From: Afipia sp. Root123D2
GTDB taxonomy: Bacteria; Pseudomonadota; Alphaproteobacteria; Rhizobiales; Xanthobacteraceae
Direction of reading: 5' to 3'
Length of the DNA: 59,929 nucleotides
NCBI RefSeq assembly: GCF_001425835.1
Contig: NZ_LMDP01000006.1
Location: forward strand, 1 to 59,929
The notes beneath the pieces were generated by a model, which was not told the origin of the DNA, did no database searches, and saw only the letters and a list, made by a program, of their open reading frames with translations. Shown here piece after piece: positions 1-8,941 of this stretch. Within the stretch, counting starts at the first letter, position 1; each line of letters opens with the position of its first letter. The translations under genes and the position numbers were made by a program.

Positions 1-117
1 ACCACCAACATCGCGACCAACGCTGGTCTCGGCGCCCTGTCCTACAAGGACGATCTCCACACTGTGAAGGTCGGCGTGAACTATCACTTCAACTGGGGCG
101 GCCCGGCCAACTACTGA
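1..117 (+). CDS. Outer membrane beta-barrel protein, C-terminal fragment
   Basis: Only the last 38 codons are inside the window, ending with TGA at 115-117. The tail contains a final beta-strand pattern, HTVKVGVNYHF, followed by NWGGPANY. Alternating hydrophobic residues ending in an aromatic are typical of the last strand of outer membrane barrels. The family of small Omp25/Omp31-like porins in Bradyrhizobium relatives ends very similarly. A strong terminator follows directly, so this is the end of its transcript. The rest of the gene lies left of the window, so length, signal peptide and exact subfamily cannot be judged. Confidence 0.7.
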   Translation, partial: TTNIATNAGLGALSYKDDLHTVKVGVNYHFNWGGPANY

Positions 118-138
118 GCAACCGCTCTGACCACATTG

Positions 139-170
139 AAGGCCCCGGTTTTCCGGGGCCTTTTTTGTTG
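139..170 (+). terminator. Rho-independent terminator after the porin-like gene
   Basis: A GC-rich hairpin with arms GGCCCCGG and CCGGGGCC around a short TTTT loop is followed by a run of six T. It lies 20 bases after the stop codon of the outer membrane protein gene. Confidence 0.85.
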
Positions 171-262
171 CGCGGCCTTGAACGGTATCGGCACGTGACA
201 ACCGCAACAGCGAAATACGCAGCGGCATTCATCGCCCACCCGGGCCGTGCTATATTCCAGCC

Positions 263-721
263 ATGACCCGTTCGCCCATCACCCTTTCGACGGCCGATAC
301 GATCGCCACCGCAACGCTGACGGTGCCGACCCGAGGCCACGGTTTTTTCGACATCACCGGCGAGGTGAAAGATTTCCTGCGCGACAGCGGCGGCGCCACT
401 GGCGCCATTGACCTGTTTATCCGACACACCTCGGCATCCCTGACGATTCAGGAAAACGCCGATCCAGATGTCCGCGCCGATCTGCTCACCGCCCTTGAGC
501 GTCTCGCACCGGAGAATGCCGGCTGGCTGCACGACACCGAAGGCGCGGACGACATGCCCGCGCATATCAAGACCATGCTGACCGCGACCGGCCTGCGGAT
601 TCCGGTCATCGATGGCAAGCTCGCCTTGGGCACGTGGCAGGGAATTTATCTGATCGAGCATCGCGCGCAGCCGCACCGCCGCGACATCGTGATGCAGTTC
701 TGCGGCAGCGTCAGTCGGTGA
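263..721 (+). CDS. YjbQ family protein (UPF0047)
   Basis: A 152-residue protein covering the whole YjbQ/UPF0047 fold. Family signatures are visible: IRHTSASLTIQENADP in the first half, then HDTEGADDMPAHIK and LGTWQGIYLIEHR in the second half, with the conserved His and Glu residues thought to form the active or metal site. Some members (E. coli YjbQ) have weak thiamine-phosphate synthase activity, but the physiological role is unsettled. The ATG at 263 gives the usual family length. It is convergent with the CAP-domain gene, the two 3' ends overlapping by about 11 bases. A cytoplasmic protein is expected because no signal peptide is seen. Confidence 0.88.
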   Translation: MTRSPITLSTADTIATATLTVPTRGHGFFDITGEVKDFLRDSGGATGAIDLFIRHTSASLTIQENADPDVRADLLTALERLAPENAGWLHDTEGADDMPAHIKTMLTATGLRIPVIDGKLALGTWQGIYLIEHRAQPHRRDIVMQFCGSVSR

Positions 722-1133
722 TGACCATGGCCCAGAACATCCGATAGGGCGAACGCGGATTGCTGACCGACGCGATACCGACCTTGCGCGCACCCGGCAT
801 CAGCAAATTCTCGCGATGGCCGGGGCTGTTTTCCCACTGCTTCAACGTTTCGCGGAAGGTCACTTCACCCGCGGCGAGATTTTCCGCGGCCTTGCCGTCG
901 CGCAGTTTGCCGATCCGTGAGACGAAACTGCCGGCGATGAAATGACTGAGCTTGCCGGCCGCCGCCATCGCCTTCGCCTGATGCAACGCGATCGCGTTAA
1001 GATGCGAATCCATCCTGACCGTCGACAGGCCGTGGGCGCGGCGATAGGCGCTGATCTGGCTGGCGTAATCGGCAGCACTCACCGGCGCGATCAAGCTAAA
1101 CAAAAAGCCTGCGATCAAAAGAGCTTTCATCAT
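711..1133 (-). CDS. CAP-domain (SCP/PR-1-like) secreted protein
   Basis: A 140-residue protein. The first 20 or so residues form a Sec signal peptide (MMKALLIAGFLFSLIAPVSA), so it is exported. The rest is a minimal bacterial CAP domain: LNAIALHQAKAMAAAGKLSH with the first conserved His, then ENLAAG and the WENSPGHRENLL box, and near the end a hydrophobic FWAMVIT strand. Bacterial CAP proteins are poorly understood; proposed roles include binding of small hydrophobic ligands or cell-wall components. Its start codon overlaps the stop of the upstream hydrolase (ATGA), so the two are probably translated together. Function remains open. Confidence 0.8.
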   Translation of the reverse strand: MMKALLIAGFLFSLIAPVSAADYASQISAYRRAHGLSTVRMDSHLNAIALHQAKAMAAAGKLSHFIAGSFVSRIGKLRDGKAAENLAAGEVTFRETLKQWENSPGHRENLLMPGARKVGIASVSNPRSPYRMFWAMVITD

Positions 1134-2302
1134 CGGGATGTTCCTTGTTGGCGCCGCTCGCGCCCGGCCGCCTCATCCAGAAATGCGAGCAAGAGATCGC
1201 TCACCTGCTTCGGCTGCTCCTGCTGCACCCAGTGTCCCGCGCCGTCAATCAGGTGACATCCGATCATCTGCGAACAGGCGCTGTCCTGCATCGCCTCGAG
1301 CGCACCGGGCTTCTGGTAGATGCCCCAGTCGCTGCGCCCGGCGATGAAACATGAGGGCACATCGATGGTCCGGCCTGAAAACAACTCAAGCTCAGCACCA
1401 AGCGTGGCGCTGCTGCCGCATCGGTACCATTGCAGCCCGCCCTGAAATCCGGTGCGGCGATACTCGGTGCTGTAAAAATTCAATTCGTTGTCCGGCAGCC
1501 ATGCGCAGCGGCTGATCCGTTCCGGCGACGGCATTTCACGTGCGACGGTTTCCGCCATGCCCTTCCCAAGATCCATCACATAGTATTCCGGGAGTCTGGC
1601 GAGTTCATCGGCCGACCACCCCGCCAATCGATATGGTGTGTTACCAGCCCAGTCCGCGCTCTTGAAATGATAGTAGGCGCGCAGAAAATCATGGACGCCT
1701 TGCGGGCATCGCCACATGTCGTCGTTGGCTTCGCGCGTCGAATAGAACCATTGATAGTGCTTGCGCGGACGCGGCAGCGCCGTGAGTTCGTCGTGAACCG
1801 GATCGGCCGCCTTGGTGCGGACATTCCCGGCGGTGTCAAATGGCAGCGCTGGAGGACCGGCGAACGGCGCGCTCATCAGCGTCACCGCGCGAAACACATC
1901 GGGCCGCACCAGCGCGCACCATGCCGCGACCGACGAGCCGAAATCATGACCGACAACGGCTGCGACCGAGCGGACACCAATCGCCGACACCAGCGCGAGC
2001 ACGTCGCGCACCAGATTGAGCAGGCGAAACGAGCCGAGATCGCCGTCGTAATCCGGATCCCATCCGGTGGTGCGGCCATAGCCGCGCTGATCGGGCGCGA
2101 TCACATGATAACCTGCCTCCGCCAGCGGCAGCATGACCTTGCGCCAGCTAAAGGCCAATTCCGGGAAACCATGCAGCAGCAGAACGCAGGGACGGCCCAC
2201 CACTCCGGCCTCCAGCACGTGCATGGTCAGGCCGTTGATACCGGGGATCATTCGCGAGCGGATGCCTGCTGGAAGTGGAACGTCGGAAGTTGTCAGCGTC
2301 AT
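1130..2302 (-). CDS. Alpha/beta hydrolase, epoxide hydrolase-like
   Basis: A 390-residue protein from the ATG at 2302; a longer in-frame extension exists but lacks family similarity. The oxyanion motif HGFPE, the nucleophile elbow GHDFGS with Asp as nucleophile, and a late GAGHWVQQEQP holding the catalytic His are all visible. An Asp nucleophile and HGFPE are features of soluble epoxide hydrolases and haloalkane dehalogenase relatives rather than Ser esterases. A cap domain is expected in the middle, where Tyr residues (YYHFKSADW) could activate the epoxide oxygen. The substrate cannot be predicted. The stop overlaps the start of the CAP-domain gene, indicating an operon. Confidence 0.82.
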   Translation of the reverse strand: MTLTTSDVPLPAGIRSRMIPGINGLTMHVLEAGVVGRPCVLLLHGFPELAFSWRKVMLPLAEAGYHVIAPDQRGYGRTTGWDPDYDGDLGSFRLLNLVRDVLALVSAIGVRSVAAVVGHDFGSSVAAWCALVRPDVFRAVTLMSAPFAGPPALPFDTAGNVRTKAADPVHDELTALPRPRKHYQWFYSTREANDDMWRCPQGVHDFLRAYYHFKSADWAGNTPYRLAGWSADELARLPEYYVMDLGKGMAETVAREMPSPERISRCAWLPDNELNFYSTEYRRTGFQGGLQWYRCGSSATLGAELELFSGRTIDVPSCFIAGRSDWGIYQKPGALEAMQDSACSQMIGCHLIDGAGHWVQQEQPKQVSDLLLAFLDEAAGRERRQQGTSR

Positions 2303-2404
2303 GTGTGGCTCGGCGATGGATTGGGCACGCCAGCTTGGCACAATCGTCAGATGCGCCGCAACATCGCTCGCACCGGCAACTCAGCCGCAAGATCGGCCAA
2401 ACAT

Positions 2405-2998
2405 TCAGCTCGCCGCGAGTTCCGCGCTGCTGGCGACAGACACTGGACGTTCGCTTGCGCGCGCCGCGCGCCGGCTGATCGCGGCGGCCAATTCCGGCAA
2501 GTTCTCTCTCGCGATAGCCGACTGAAGAGCCATAGCGGCGATGGCCTCGACGTCATCAAGACCGGCCACCGGCAATTTCGACGATACAACAGCGTCGGTC
2601 GCGATGCCGACGATCGTCGGATCATCCTGAAACAGCGTCGGCTTGCCGTTGGCCTGACGGTGAATTTCGATTTTCGGATAAGCCTCGGACTTGAAGCCCT
2701 CCACGATCACCAGGTCGACATCGGCGAGCTTGGTCAGAAGATCGGGCAGACCGGGCTCCTCTCCGCCGCGCAGCTCACGCATCAAGGCCCAGCGCCGCCC
2801 TGACGACACCAGCACCTCGGTCGCGCCCGACTGGCGATGAACCCAGGAATCCTTCCCCGGCGTGTCGAGATCGAAAGCATGATGGGCATGCTTGATCGTC
2901 GACACCCGCAGGCCCCTGGCGATCAGCGCGGGCAGCAGTTTCGCGACCAGCGTGGTCTTGCCGGCGCCGCTCCATCCCGCCAGCCCGATAACCTTCAT
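2405..2998 (-). CDS. mobB: Molybdopterin-guanine dinucleotide biosynthesis protein MobB
   Basis: A 197-residue P-loop GTPase. The ATG at 2998 starts MKVIGLAGWSGAGKTTL, with the Walker A motif within the first 16 residues. VSTIKHAHHAF and DTPGKDSW follow, then a DLVIVEGFK stretch, all typical of MobB. MobB helps MobA attach GMP to molybdopterin, producing the MGD cofactor required by the formate dehydrogenase encoded just upstream. It sits 7 bases after fdsD, so it is the last gene of the fds operon. A longer upstream start (3046) would overlap fdsD and adds a basic, non-conserved leader. Confidence 0.9.
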   Translation of the reverse strand: MKVIGLAGWSGAGKTTLVAKLLPALIARGLRVSTIKHAHHAFDLDTPGKDSWVHRQSGATEVLVSSGRRWALMRELRGGEEPGLPDLLTKLADVDLVIVEGFKSEAYPKIEIHRQANGKPTLFQDDPTIVGIATDAVVSSKLPVAGLDDVEAIAAMALQSAIARENLPELAAAISRRAARASERPVSVASSAELAAS

Positions 2999-3005
2999 GC
3001 GAGGC

Positions 3006-3245
3006 TCATGCCGCCGGCGTGCGGGATTTCGCCGCAAGGCTTTCAACCGCAGTCCGGACCAGCGGATCGAATCCTCCGCCGCCCGATTCGAGATGGGCGC
3101 AAATCTGCTTCCGCATGCGAGGATCCCAAAACTTCCGCAGATGATCCTCGATCGCCGCGGGCGCGTCGGTTTTTTTCTGCGTTGCGAAGAATTTCCCGAT
3201 CTGGTTCGCGGTGTAAACGAGCTTGTCTGGTGACACGGCGCTCAA
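3006..3245 (-). CDS. fdsD: Formate dehydrogenase delta subunit FdsD
   Basis: A 79-residue protein with the FdsD pattern: KLVYTANQIGKFFATQ near the N-terminus, then a HLRKFWDPRMRKQI core and a flexible Ala-rich tail. FdsD is a small subunit of soluble NAD-dependent formate dehydrogenases, needed for stable assembly or maturation of the complex. The start is a TTG that overlaps the TGA of fdhD (TTGA), so translation is likely coupled. The family is usually about 65-80 residues, matching this length. Its position after fdhD is the usual order in fds operons. Confidence 0.88.
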   Translation of the reverse strand: MSAVSPDKLVYTANQIGKFFATQKKTDAPAAIEDHLRKFWDPRMRKQICAHLESGGGGFDPLVRTAVESLAAKSRTPAA

Positions 3246-4045
3246 GCCTTTCTGATGCGATGGGGGTGCGTGAAAATCTCGAAACCATCCTTGCGCGCGA
3301 CCGCCGCAAGCGTCAGGCCCGCAGCATCGGCGAGCCGTACCGCAAGCGCAGTAGGGGCCGACACGGCGACAAGAACCGGAAACTGCGCGATCGCCGACTT
3401 CTGGATCATCTCGACCGAAACCCGGCTGGTCAGGACACCGATGCCGCCACGACCCAGGCCGCTGCCCGAGCGCGCTAGCGCGCCGGCCAGCTTGTCGAGC
3501 GCGTTGTGACGACCGACATCTTCACGGATCGCGACAAGGCCGGTTTCGGCGCGCCAGAACGCGGCGCCATGAACCGCCCGGGTCTGCTGATTGAGCCACT
3601 GGCTGTCCGCGACGCTGTCGACCACGGCCATGATCTGGCCGGCGGAGAAACTGCTGTCATCGGAAATCACCGGCGGCACGCGCATCGCCTCCGCCAGCGA
3701 GTCGATGCCGCACAGGCCGCACCCCGTCGGTCCGGCCATAAAACGCCGCCGCTCGGTCAACGCACCGGCGCGCGGCTCGCTCAGCCACATCCGCAGTTCG
3801 ACACCGAGCTCCTGCTCGACGACCTCGAAACTCTCGATCTCGTCCGGAGATTCGATGATCCGCTCGGTCAGGCTGAAGCCGAGGGCAAAGTCCTCGAAGT
3901 CGCGCGGCGTCGCCATCATCACGGCGTAGGATGAGCCATTGTAAGACAGCGCCACCGCCATCTCTTCGGGGATCACCCGATCGCCAGCCTCAAGCTCGCT
4001 CGCTCGCCAGGCGGTGCGTCGAACATGATGGAACGGGCTTAACAC
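3242..4045 (-). CDS. fdhD: Formate dehydrogenase accessory sulfurtransferase FdhD
   Basis: A 267-residue protein if translation begins at the GTG at 4045, one base after the TGA of fdsA and with GGAG ahead of it. An alternative TTG at 4072 has no visible ribosome site and would overlap fdsA. FdhD takes sulfur from a cysteine desulfurase and passes it to the bis-MGD cofactor, which formate dehydrogenase needs for activity. The CGLC motif (mobile-loop cysteines) is present after RRRFMAGPTG, and EDFALGFSLTE and REDVGRHNALDK are further family signatures. It lies between the catalytic subunit and fdsD, and its stop overlaps the fdsD start. Confidence 0.92.
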   Translation of the reverse strand: MLSPFHHVRRTAWRASELEAGDRVIPEEMAVALSYNGSSYAVMMATPRDFEDFALGFSLTERIIESPDEIESFEVVEQELGVELRMWLSEPRAGALTERRRFMAGPTGCGLCGIDSLAEAMRVPPVISDDSSFSAGQIMAVVDSVADSQWLNQQTRAVHGAAFWRAETGLVAIREDVGRHNALDKLAGALARSGSGLGRGGIGVLTSRVSVEMIQKSAIAQFPVLVAVSAPTALAVRLADAAGLTLAAVARKDGFEIFTHPHRIRKA

Positions 4046-4046
4046 C

Positions 4047-6887
4047 TCACTCCGCCGCCTCGGTCGGTGCAATGCGCCGGCTCATGTCGCTGAACGCGCT
4101 GTAGTCCTCCTGCCATTCCGAACGGCCGTTGGATGGTGACACCTGCACCGCCGTGCACTTGTACTCGGGGCAGCTCGTCGCCCAGTCGGAGTAATCGGTG
4201 GTGACGACGTTCGCCTGCGTGTCGGGATGATGGAACGTCGTATAGACGACGCCCGGCGCCACGCGATCGGTGACCCATGCGCGCAGCGTGGTTTCACCCG
4301 AGCGGCTGGCAAGTTTGACCCACGAGTCGTTGGTGATGCCGCGCTCTTCGGCATCGTGCGGATGGATCTCGAGCAGATCCTCCTTGTGCCAGACCACATT
4401 GTCGGTCCGCCGCGTCTGCGCGCCGACATTGTATTGCGATAGGATGCGGCCGGTCGTCAGAAGCAGCGGATAACGCGGCCCGACACGCTCGTCGGTCGCG
4501 AGATATTCGGTGACGACGAAGTTGCCCTTGCCGCGCACGAAGGTCTCAGTGTGCATGATCGGCATACCGGTCGGATACGTGTCGTTGCACGGCCACTGGA
4601 TCGAGCCCAGTTCATCGATCTTCTTGAAGGAGACGCCGGCGAAGGTCGGAGTCAGTGCCGCGATTTCGTCCATGATCTCGGACGGATGATTGTAGTTCAT
4701 CGGATAGCCCAGCGCGTTGCTGAGCAGGCAGGTGATCTCCCAATCGGCGTATCCAGCCTTCGGTTCCATCACCTTGCGCACCATCTGAATTCGGCGCTCG
4801 GCGTTGATGAAGGTGCCGTCCTTCTCAAGGAAGGTCGAGCCGGGCAGGAAGACATGTGCGTAGTTCGCGGTCTCGTTCAGGAACAGGTCCTGCATCACCA
4901 CGCATTCCATCGCCGAAAGTCCGGCGGCGACATGCTTCGCATCCGGGTCGGACTGCATGATGTCCTCACCCTGAACGTAGAGGCCCATGAACGAGCCATC
5001 GAGCGCCGCGTCCAGCATGTTGTTGATGCGGAGGCCGGGCTCTTTCTCGAGCGCTTTTCCCCACGACCTTTCAAAGAGGCCGCGAACGTCGTCATTGGAC
5101 ACATGACGATAGCCGGAGAATTCGTGCGGGAACGATCCCATGTCGCACGAACCCTGAACATTGTTCTGGCCGCGCAGCGGATTCACGCCGACGCCCGGAC
5201 GGCCGATATTGCCGGTCGCCATCGCCAGATTGGCAATAGCCATCACGGCGGTCGAACCCTGCGCATGCTCGGTCACGCCGAGGCCGTAGTAAATCGCTCC
5301 GTTGCCGCCGGTTGCGAACAGGCGCGCCGCGCCGCGAATGGCACCGGCCGACACGCCGATCGCCTTGGCGAGCGACTCCGGGCTGTTGCGTTCCTCGGAG
5401 ACGAACGCTGCCCAATCCTGAAAAGCGTCCAACTCGCAGCGTTCGCGCACGAACTTCTCATCGACCAGCCCCTCGGTCACGATGACGTGCGCCAGCGCGG
5501 TCAGGATCGCGACGTTGGTGCCGGGCAGCACCGGCAAATGGAACGACGCCTTGACGTGCGGCGTCTTGACCAGCTCGGTGCGACGCGGATCGATCACGAT
5601 GATCTTCGCGCCTCGACGCAGGCGCTGTTTCATCCGCGAGGCAAACACCGGATGCGCATCGCTCGGATTGGCGCCGATCAGAATCATGACGTCGGTCTGC
5701 TCGACCGAATCGAAATCCTGGGTACCGGCCGACGTTCCGAAGGTTTTGCCAAGGCCGTAACCGGTCGGCGAATGGCAGACGCGGGCGCAGGTGTCGACGT
5801 TGTTGTTGCCGAAGCCGGCGCGAACCAGCTTCTGGACCAGGAAAGTTTCCTCGTCGGTACAGCGCGACGATGTCAGGCCGCCAATCGCGCCGACGCCGTG
5901 CTTGGCCTGAATGCGCTTGAACTCGGAAGCGGTGTAGGCAATCGCCTCCTCCCAGCTCACCTCTTTCCACGGATCGGTGATCTTCTTGCGGATCATCGGG
6001 TTTAGGATGCGTTCCTTGTGGTTGGCATATCCCCAGGCAAAGCGGCCCTTGACGCAGGAATGACCGTGATTGGACGGACCTTCCTTGTAAGGCACCATGC
6101 GGATGATTTCGTCACCCTTCATTTCCACCTTGAAGGCGCAGCCGACGCCGCAATACGCACAGGTCGTCACCGTCGAATGTTCCGGCTTGCCTTTGGCGAT
6201 CACGTTCTTTTCGAGCAGCGAGCCGGTCGGACAGGCCTGAACACAGGCGCCGCATGATACGCAATCGGATTCGAGGAAAGACTGGTCGGTGCCCGCCGCC
6301 ATGACCGAATTGAAGCCACGGCCGGTGATGGTGAGCGCGAAGGTGCCCTGCACGTCCTCGCAGGCCCGCACGCAGCGCGAACAGACGATGCACTTTTCCG
6401 GATCGTAGGCGAAATACGGATTGGACTCGTCGAGGCCGGTGCTGCGATGGCGCACGCCGTCGAAACCGTAGCGCACCTCCTTGAGACCGACATCCGCCGC
6501 CATGTCGAGCAGATCGACACATTCTTTTTTAGGGTCGAGCGATTGCACAGGATGATCGGAAACGTAAAGCTCCATCACGCCCTTGCGCAGGCGATCGAGC
6601 CGTTCGGTCCCTGTGTTGACCACCATGCCGTCCGCGACCGGCGTGGTGCAGGATGCCGGGGTGCCATTGCGGCCTTCGATCTCGACCAGACAGAGCCGGC
6701 ACGACCCGAACGCGTCGAGCGTGTCGGTGGCGCAGAGCTTGGGAATCTCAGTCCCGATCTCCATCGCGGCGCGCATGATGGAGGTGCCTGCCGGCACCGT
6801 GGCGGTGACGCCGTCGATGGTCAGGGTGACGGTCTGCTCCGATTTGGAGCGCGGCGTTCCGTAGTCGATTTCGTGAACGAGCGACAT
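4047..6887 (-). CDS. fdsA: NAD-dependent formate dehydrogenase, alpha (catalytic) subunit
   Basis: A 946-residue molybdenum catalytic subunit. In order: an N-terminal 2Fe-2S ferredoxin domain (GSCRLCLVE with nearby cysteines), a NuoG-type His/Cys region, two 4Fe-4S ferredoxin motifs (CIVCSRCVRAC and CVSCGACVQACP), a 4Fe-4S site opening the Mo domain (CAYCGVGC), and the Mo-bisPGD oxidoreductase domain. The Mo ligand is Cys in ARVCHSPTG, with the adjacent His that acts in formate oxidation; it is not selenocysteine. Length and domain order match FdsA of Rhodobacter and Cupriavidus. It converts formate to CO2 and passes electrons to FdsBG, reducing NAD+. No Tat signal is seen, so the enzyme is cytoplasmic. 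Confidence 0.95.
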   Translation of the reverse strand: MSLVHEIDYGTPRSKSEQTVTLTIDGVTATVPAGTSIMRAAMEIGTEIPKLCATDTLDAFGSCRLCLVEIEGRNGTPASCTTPVADGMVVNTGTERLDRLRKGVMELYVSDHPVQSLDPKKECVDLLDMAADVGLKEVRYGFDGVRHRSTGLDESNPYFAYDPEKCIVCSRCVRACEDVQGTFALTITGRGFNSVMAAGTDQSFLESDCVSCGACVQACPTGSLLEKNVIAKGKPEHSTVTTCAYCGVGCAFKVEMKGDEIIRMVPYKEGPSNHGHSCVKGRFAWGYANHKERILNPMIRKKITDPWKEVSWEEAIAYTASEFKRIQAKHGVGAIGGLTSSRCTDEETFLVQKLVRAGFGNNNVDTCARVCHSPTGYGLGKTFGTSAGTQDFDSVEQTDVMILIGANPSDAHPVFASRMKQRLRRGAKIIVIDPRRTELVKTPHVKASFHLPVLPGTNVAILTALAHVIVTEGLVDEKFVRERCELDAFQDWAAFVSEERNSPESLAKAIGVSAGAIRGAARLFATGGNGAIYYGLGVTEHAQGSTAVMAIANLAMATGNIGRPGVGVNPLRGQNNVQGSCDMGSFPHEFSGYRHVSNDDVRGLFERSWGKALEKEPGLRINNMLDAALDGSFMGLYVQGEDIMQSDPDAKHVAAGLSAMECVVMQDLFLNETANYAHVFLPGSTFLEKDGTFINAERRIQMVRKVMEPKAGYADWEITCLLSNALGYPMNYNHPSEIMDEIAALTPTFAGVSFKKIDELGSIQWPCNDTYPTGMPIMHTETFVRGKGNFVVTEYLATDERVGPRYPLLLTTGRILSQYNVGAQTRRTDNVVWHKEDLLEIHPHDAEERGITNDSWVKLASRSGETTLRAWVTDRVAPGVVYTTFHHPDTQANVVTTDYSDWATSCPEYKCTAVQVSPSNGRSEWQEDYSAFSDMSRRIAPTEAAE

Positions 6888-6899
6888 GATGGGCTGTCC

Positions 6900-8456
6900 T
6901 TATTCCGCGGCCTGGCGCTTCGGCGGCGTGGCGCCGAAGTCCTCGGGGAAATGGATGAGCGCGCTCATCACCGGATACGGCGTGAAGCCGCCAAGCGCGC
7001 AAAGCGAACCGAACTTCATCGTGTTGCAGAGATCCTGCAGCAACTGGGTGTTACCGACGCGGTTGTCGTTCTGGATGATGCGGTCGATCACCTCGGCGCC
7101 GCGCGTCGAACCGACCCGGCACGGCGTGCACTTGCCGCACGATTCGACAGCGCAGAACTCCATCGCGAAGCGCGCCTGCTTCGCCATGTCCACGGTGTCG
7201 TCGAAGACCACGATGCCGCCATGGCCGATCAGGCCATCACGGGCTGCAAAAGCTTCGTAGTCGAACGGGGTATCGAACAGATCGCGCGGAAAATACGCAC
7301 CGAGCGGCCCGCCGACCTGCACCGCGCGGACCGGACGCCCGGAGGCAGTGCCGCCGCCGATGTCCTCGACCAGCTCGCCGAGGGTGACGCCGAACGCCAC
7401 CTCATACAGCCCGCCATGCTTGACATTGCCGGCAAGCTGGATCGGCATCGTGCCGCGCGATTTGCCCATGCCGAAGTCGCGATAGAACTCCGCTCCCTTG
7501 TCCATGATGATCGGCACGGTCGCCAGCGACAGCACGTTGTTGATGACCGTCGGCTGGCCGAACAGGCCCTTGTGCGCCGGCAGCGGCGGCTTGGCGCGAA
7601 CGACACCACGCTTGCCTTCGAGACTGTCGAGCAGCGAGGTCTCCTCGCCGCAGACGTAGGCACCTGCGCCCATCCGCACTTCGATATCGAAATTGTGCGG
7701 CGAGCCGGCAATGCCGCGCCCGAGCATCTTGCCCTTGCGCGCCGCCGTCAGCGCAATGTTCAGCGCAAGGATCGAATGCGGATATTCGGAGCGCGCGTAG
7801 ATGTAGCCCTGGGTTGCGCCGACCGCGATCGCGGCGATTGTCATGCCTTCGATCAGGACGAACGGATCGCCTTCCATGATCATGCGATCGGCGAAGGTGC
7901 CGCTATCGCCTTCGTCGGCGTTGCAAACGATGTATTTCTGATCGGCCGGCGTCGCCGCTACGGTCTGCCATTTGATGCCGGTCGGAAATCCCGCACCGCC
8001 GCGCCCGCGCAGGCCGGACTTGGTGACGGTTTCGACCGTCGCCGCAGGGCCTACTTTCAGCGCCTGCGCCAGACCCTGATAGCCGCCATGGGCACGATAG
8101 TCCTCGAGCGAAGCCGGATCGACGATGCCGCAGCGGGCGAAGGTCAGCCGCGTCTGCTTCTTCAGAAACGGAAGCTCTTCCAGATTGCCGACCGACAACG
8201 GATGCGCCTTGCCGGACACCATCGCGTCGAGAACGCTTTCAACATCGGAGACCTGGACCGGACCGTAGCCGATGCGGCCGTTGTCCGTCGCGACTTCGAC
8301 GAGCGGCTCAAGCCAGTGCATGCCGCGCGACCCGTTGCGAACGATCTCGATATCGATCTTGCGGCGGCTCGCCGAGGCTTCCACCGCCGCAACCACGGCA
8401 TCGGCATCGAGAGCGGCGGCAGCGGCATCGCCGGGAATATAAAGGCGCATGGTCAT
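6900..8456 (-). CDS. fdsB: Formate dehydrogenase beta subunit (FMN/NAD-binding)
   Basis: A 518-residue protein from the ATG at 8456, which overlaps the fdsG stop (ATGA); a longer upstream reading would run through fdsG and is not credible. The N-terminal third is a thioredoxin-like domain. GLRGRGGAGFPTG marks the FMN site and GAYVCGEETSLL a NADH-site loop. Near the C-terminus ESCGKCTPCRVGS binds a 4Fe-4S cluster, as in NuoF. The subunit accepts electrons from FdsA and reduces NAD+ at FMN. It is followed 12 bases later by fdsA. Confidence 0.95.
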   Translation of the reverse strand: MTMRLYIPGDAAAAALDADAVVAAVEASASRRKIDIEIVRNGSRGMHWLEPLVEVATDNGRIGYGPVQVSDVESVLDAMVSGKAHPLSVGNLEELPFLKKQTRLTFARCGIVDPASLEDYRAHGGYQGLAQALKVGPAATVETVTKSGLRGRGGAGFPTGIKWQTVAATPADQKYIVCNADEGDSGTFADRMIMEGDPFVLIEGMTIAAIAVGATQGYIYARSEYPHSILALNIALTAARKGKMLGRGIAGSPHNFDIEVRMGAGAYVCGEETSLLDSLEGKRGVVRAKPPLPAHKGLFGQPTVINNVLSLATVPIIMDKGAEFYRDFGMGKSRGTMPIQLAGNVKHGGLYEVAFGVTLGELVEDIGGGTASGRPVRAVQVGGPLGAYFPRDLFDTPFDYEAFAARDGLIGHGGIVVFDDTVDMAKQARFAMEFCAVESCGKCTPCRVGSTRGAEVIDRIIQNDNRVGNTQLLQDLCNTMKFGSLCALGGFTPYPVMSALIHFPEDFGATPPKRQAAE

Positions 8457-8941
8457 CGCTCCACCTGCGCCAACAGAGTGTCGAGTTTTTTCTCGTCGAG
8501 GCGACCGACGATCTTTCCATCCAGCATCGCGGACGGCGCCACCGAACACAGCCCGAGACAATAAACCGCCTGCAGATGCACCCGGCCATCGGCCGTGGTC
8601 TCACCGAATTCGAGGCCGAGAGCTGCCGTTGCGCGCGCGGCGAGATCGTCACCGCCCCGCGACTGGCAGGCTTCGGCACGACATAGCTTCAGGCTATGGG
8701 CAGCCGGCGCCTGCAGGCGGAAATCGGGATAAAAAGTTACAACACCATGAACTTCGGCCCGCGAGACATTCAAAGTCTCAGCGATCAGCGTTTCCGCTTC
8801 CTTGTCGATGTAACCGAATGTCTCTTGCAGTTCGTGAAGAATGGGAAGCATAGCCCCCGGCAGCGCCTTCTTCTCATCGATGATGCGCTGCGCAACGAGG
8901 CTGTTCCAAGCCAGTGCTTGAGTCACAGATATTTCCTCCAT
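8453..8941 (-). CDS. fdsG: Formate dehydrogenase gamma subunit (2Fe-2S)
   Basis: A 162-residue NuoE-like subunit and the first gene of the fds operon. Four cysteines for a 2Fe-2S cluster are visible in LKLCRAEACQS and VYCLGLCSVAP. LHELQETFGYID and VHGVVTFYPDF are standard family motifs. It forms the diaphorase unit with FdsB. The ATG at 8941 is preceded by GGAAATATC, a reasonable ribosome site. No LysR-type regulator gene (fdsR) is found next to it, although many fds operons have one divergently transcribed. Confidence 0.93.
   Translation of the reverse strand: MEEISVTQALAWNSLVAQRIIDEKKALPGAMLPILHELQETFGYIDKEAETLIAETLNVSRAEVHGVVTFYPDFRLQAPAAHSLKLCRAEACQSRGGDDLAARATAALGLEFGETTADGRVHLQAVYCLGLCSVAPSAMLDGKIVGRLDEKKLDTLLAQVER

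Noticed and set aside
1430..2803. A long plus-strand frame opposite the hydrolase and mobB genes
   Set aside because: It mirrors two real genes on the other strand, is rich in Arg/His as typical for antisense frames in GC-rich DNA and has no domain.
4551..8564. Long plus-strand frames opposite the fds genes
   Set aside because: The minus-strand genes have full, well-known motifs; the plus-strand frames are compositionally shadow-like.
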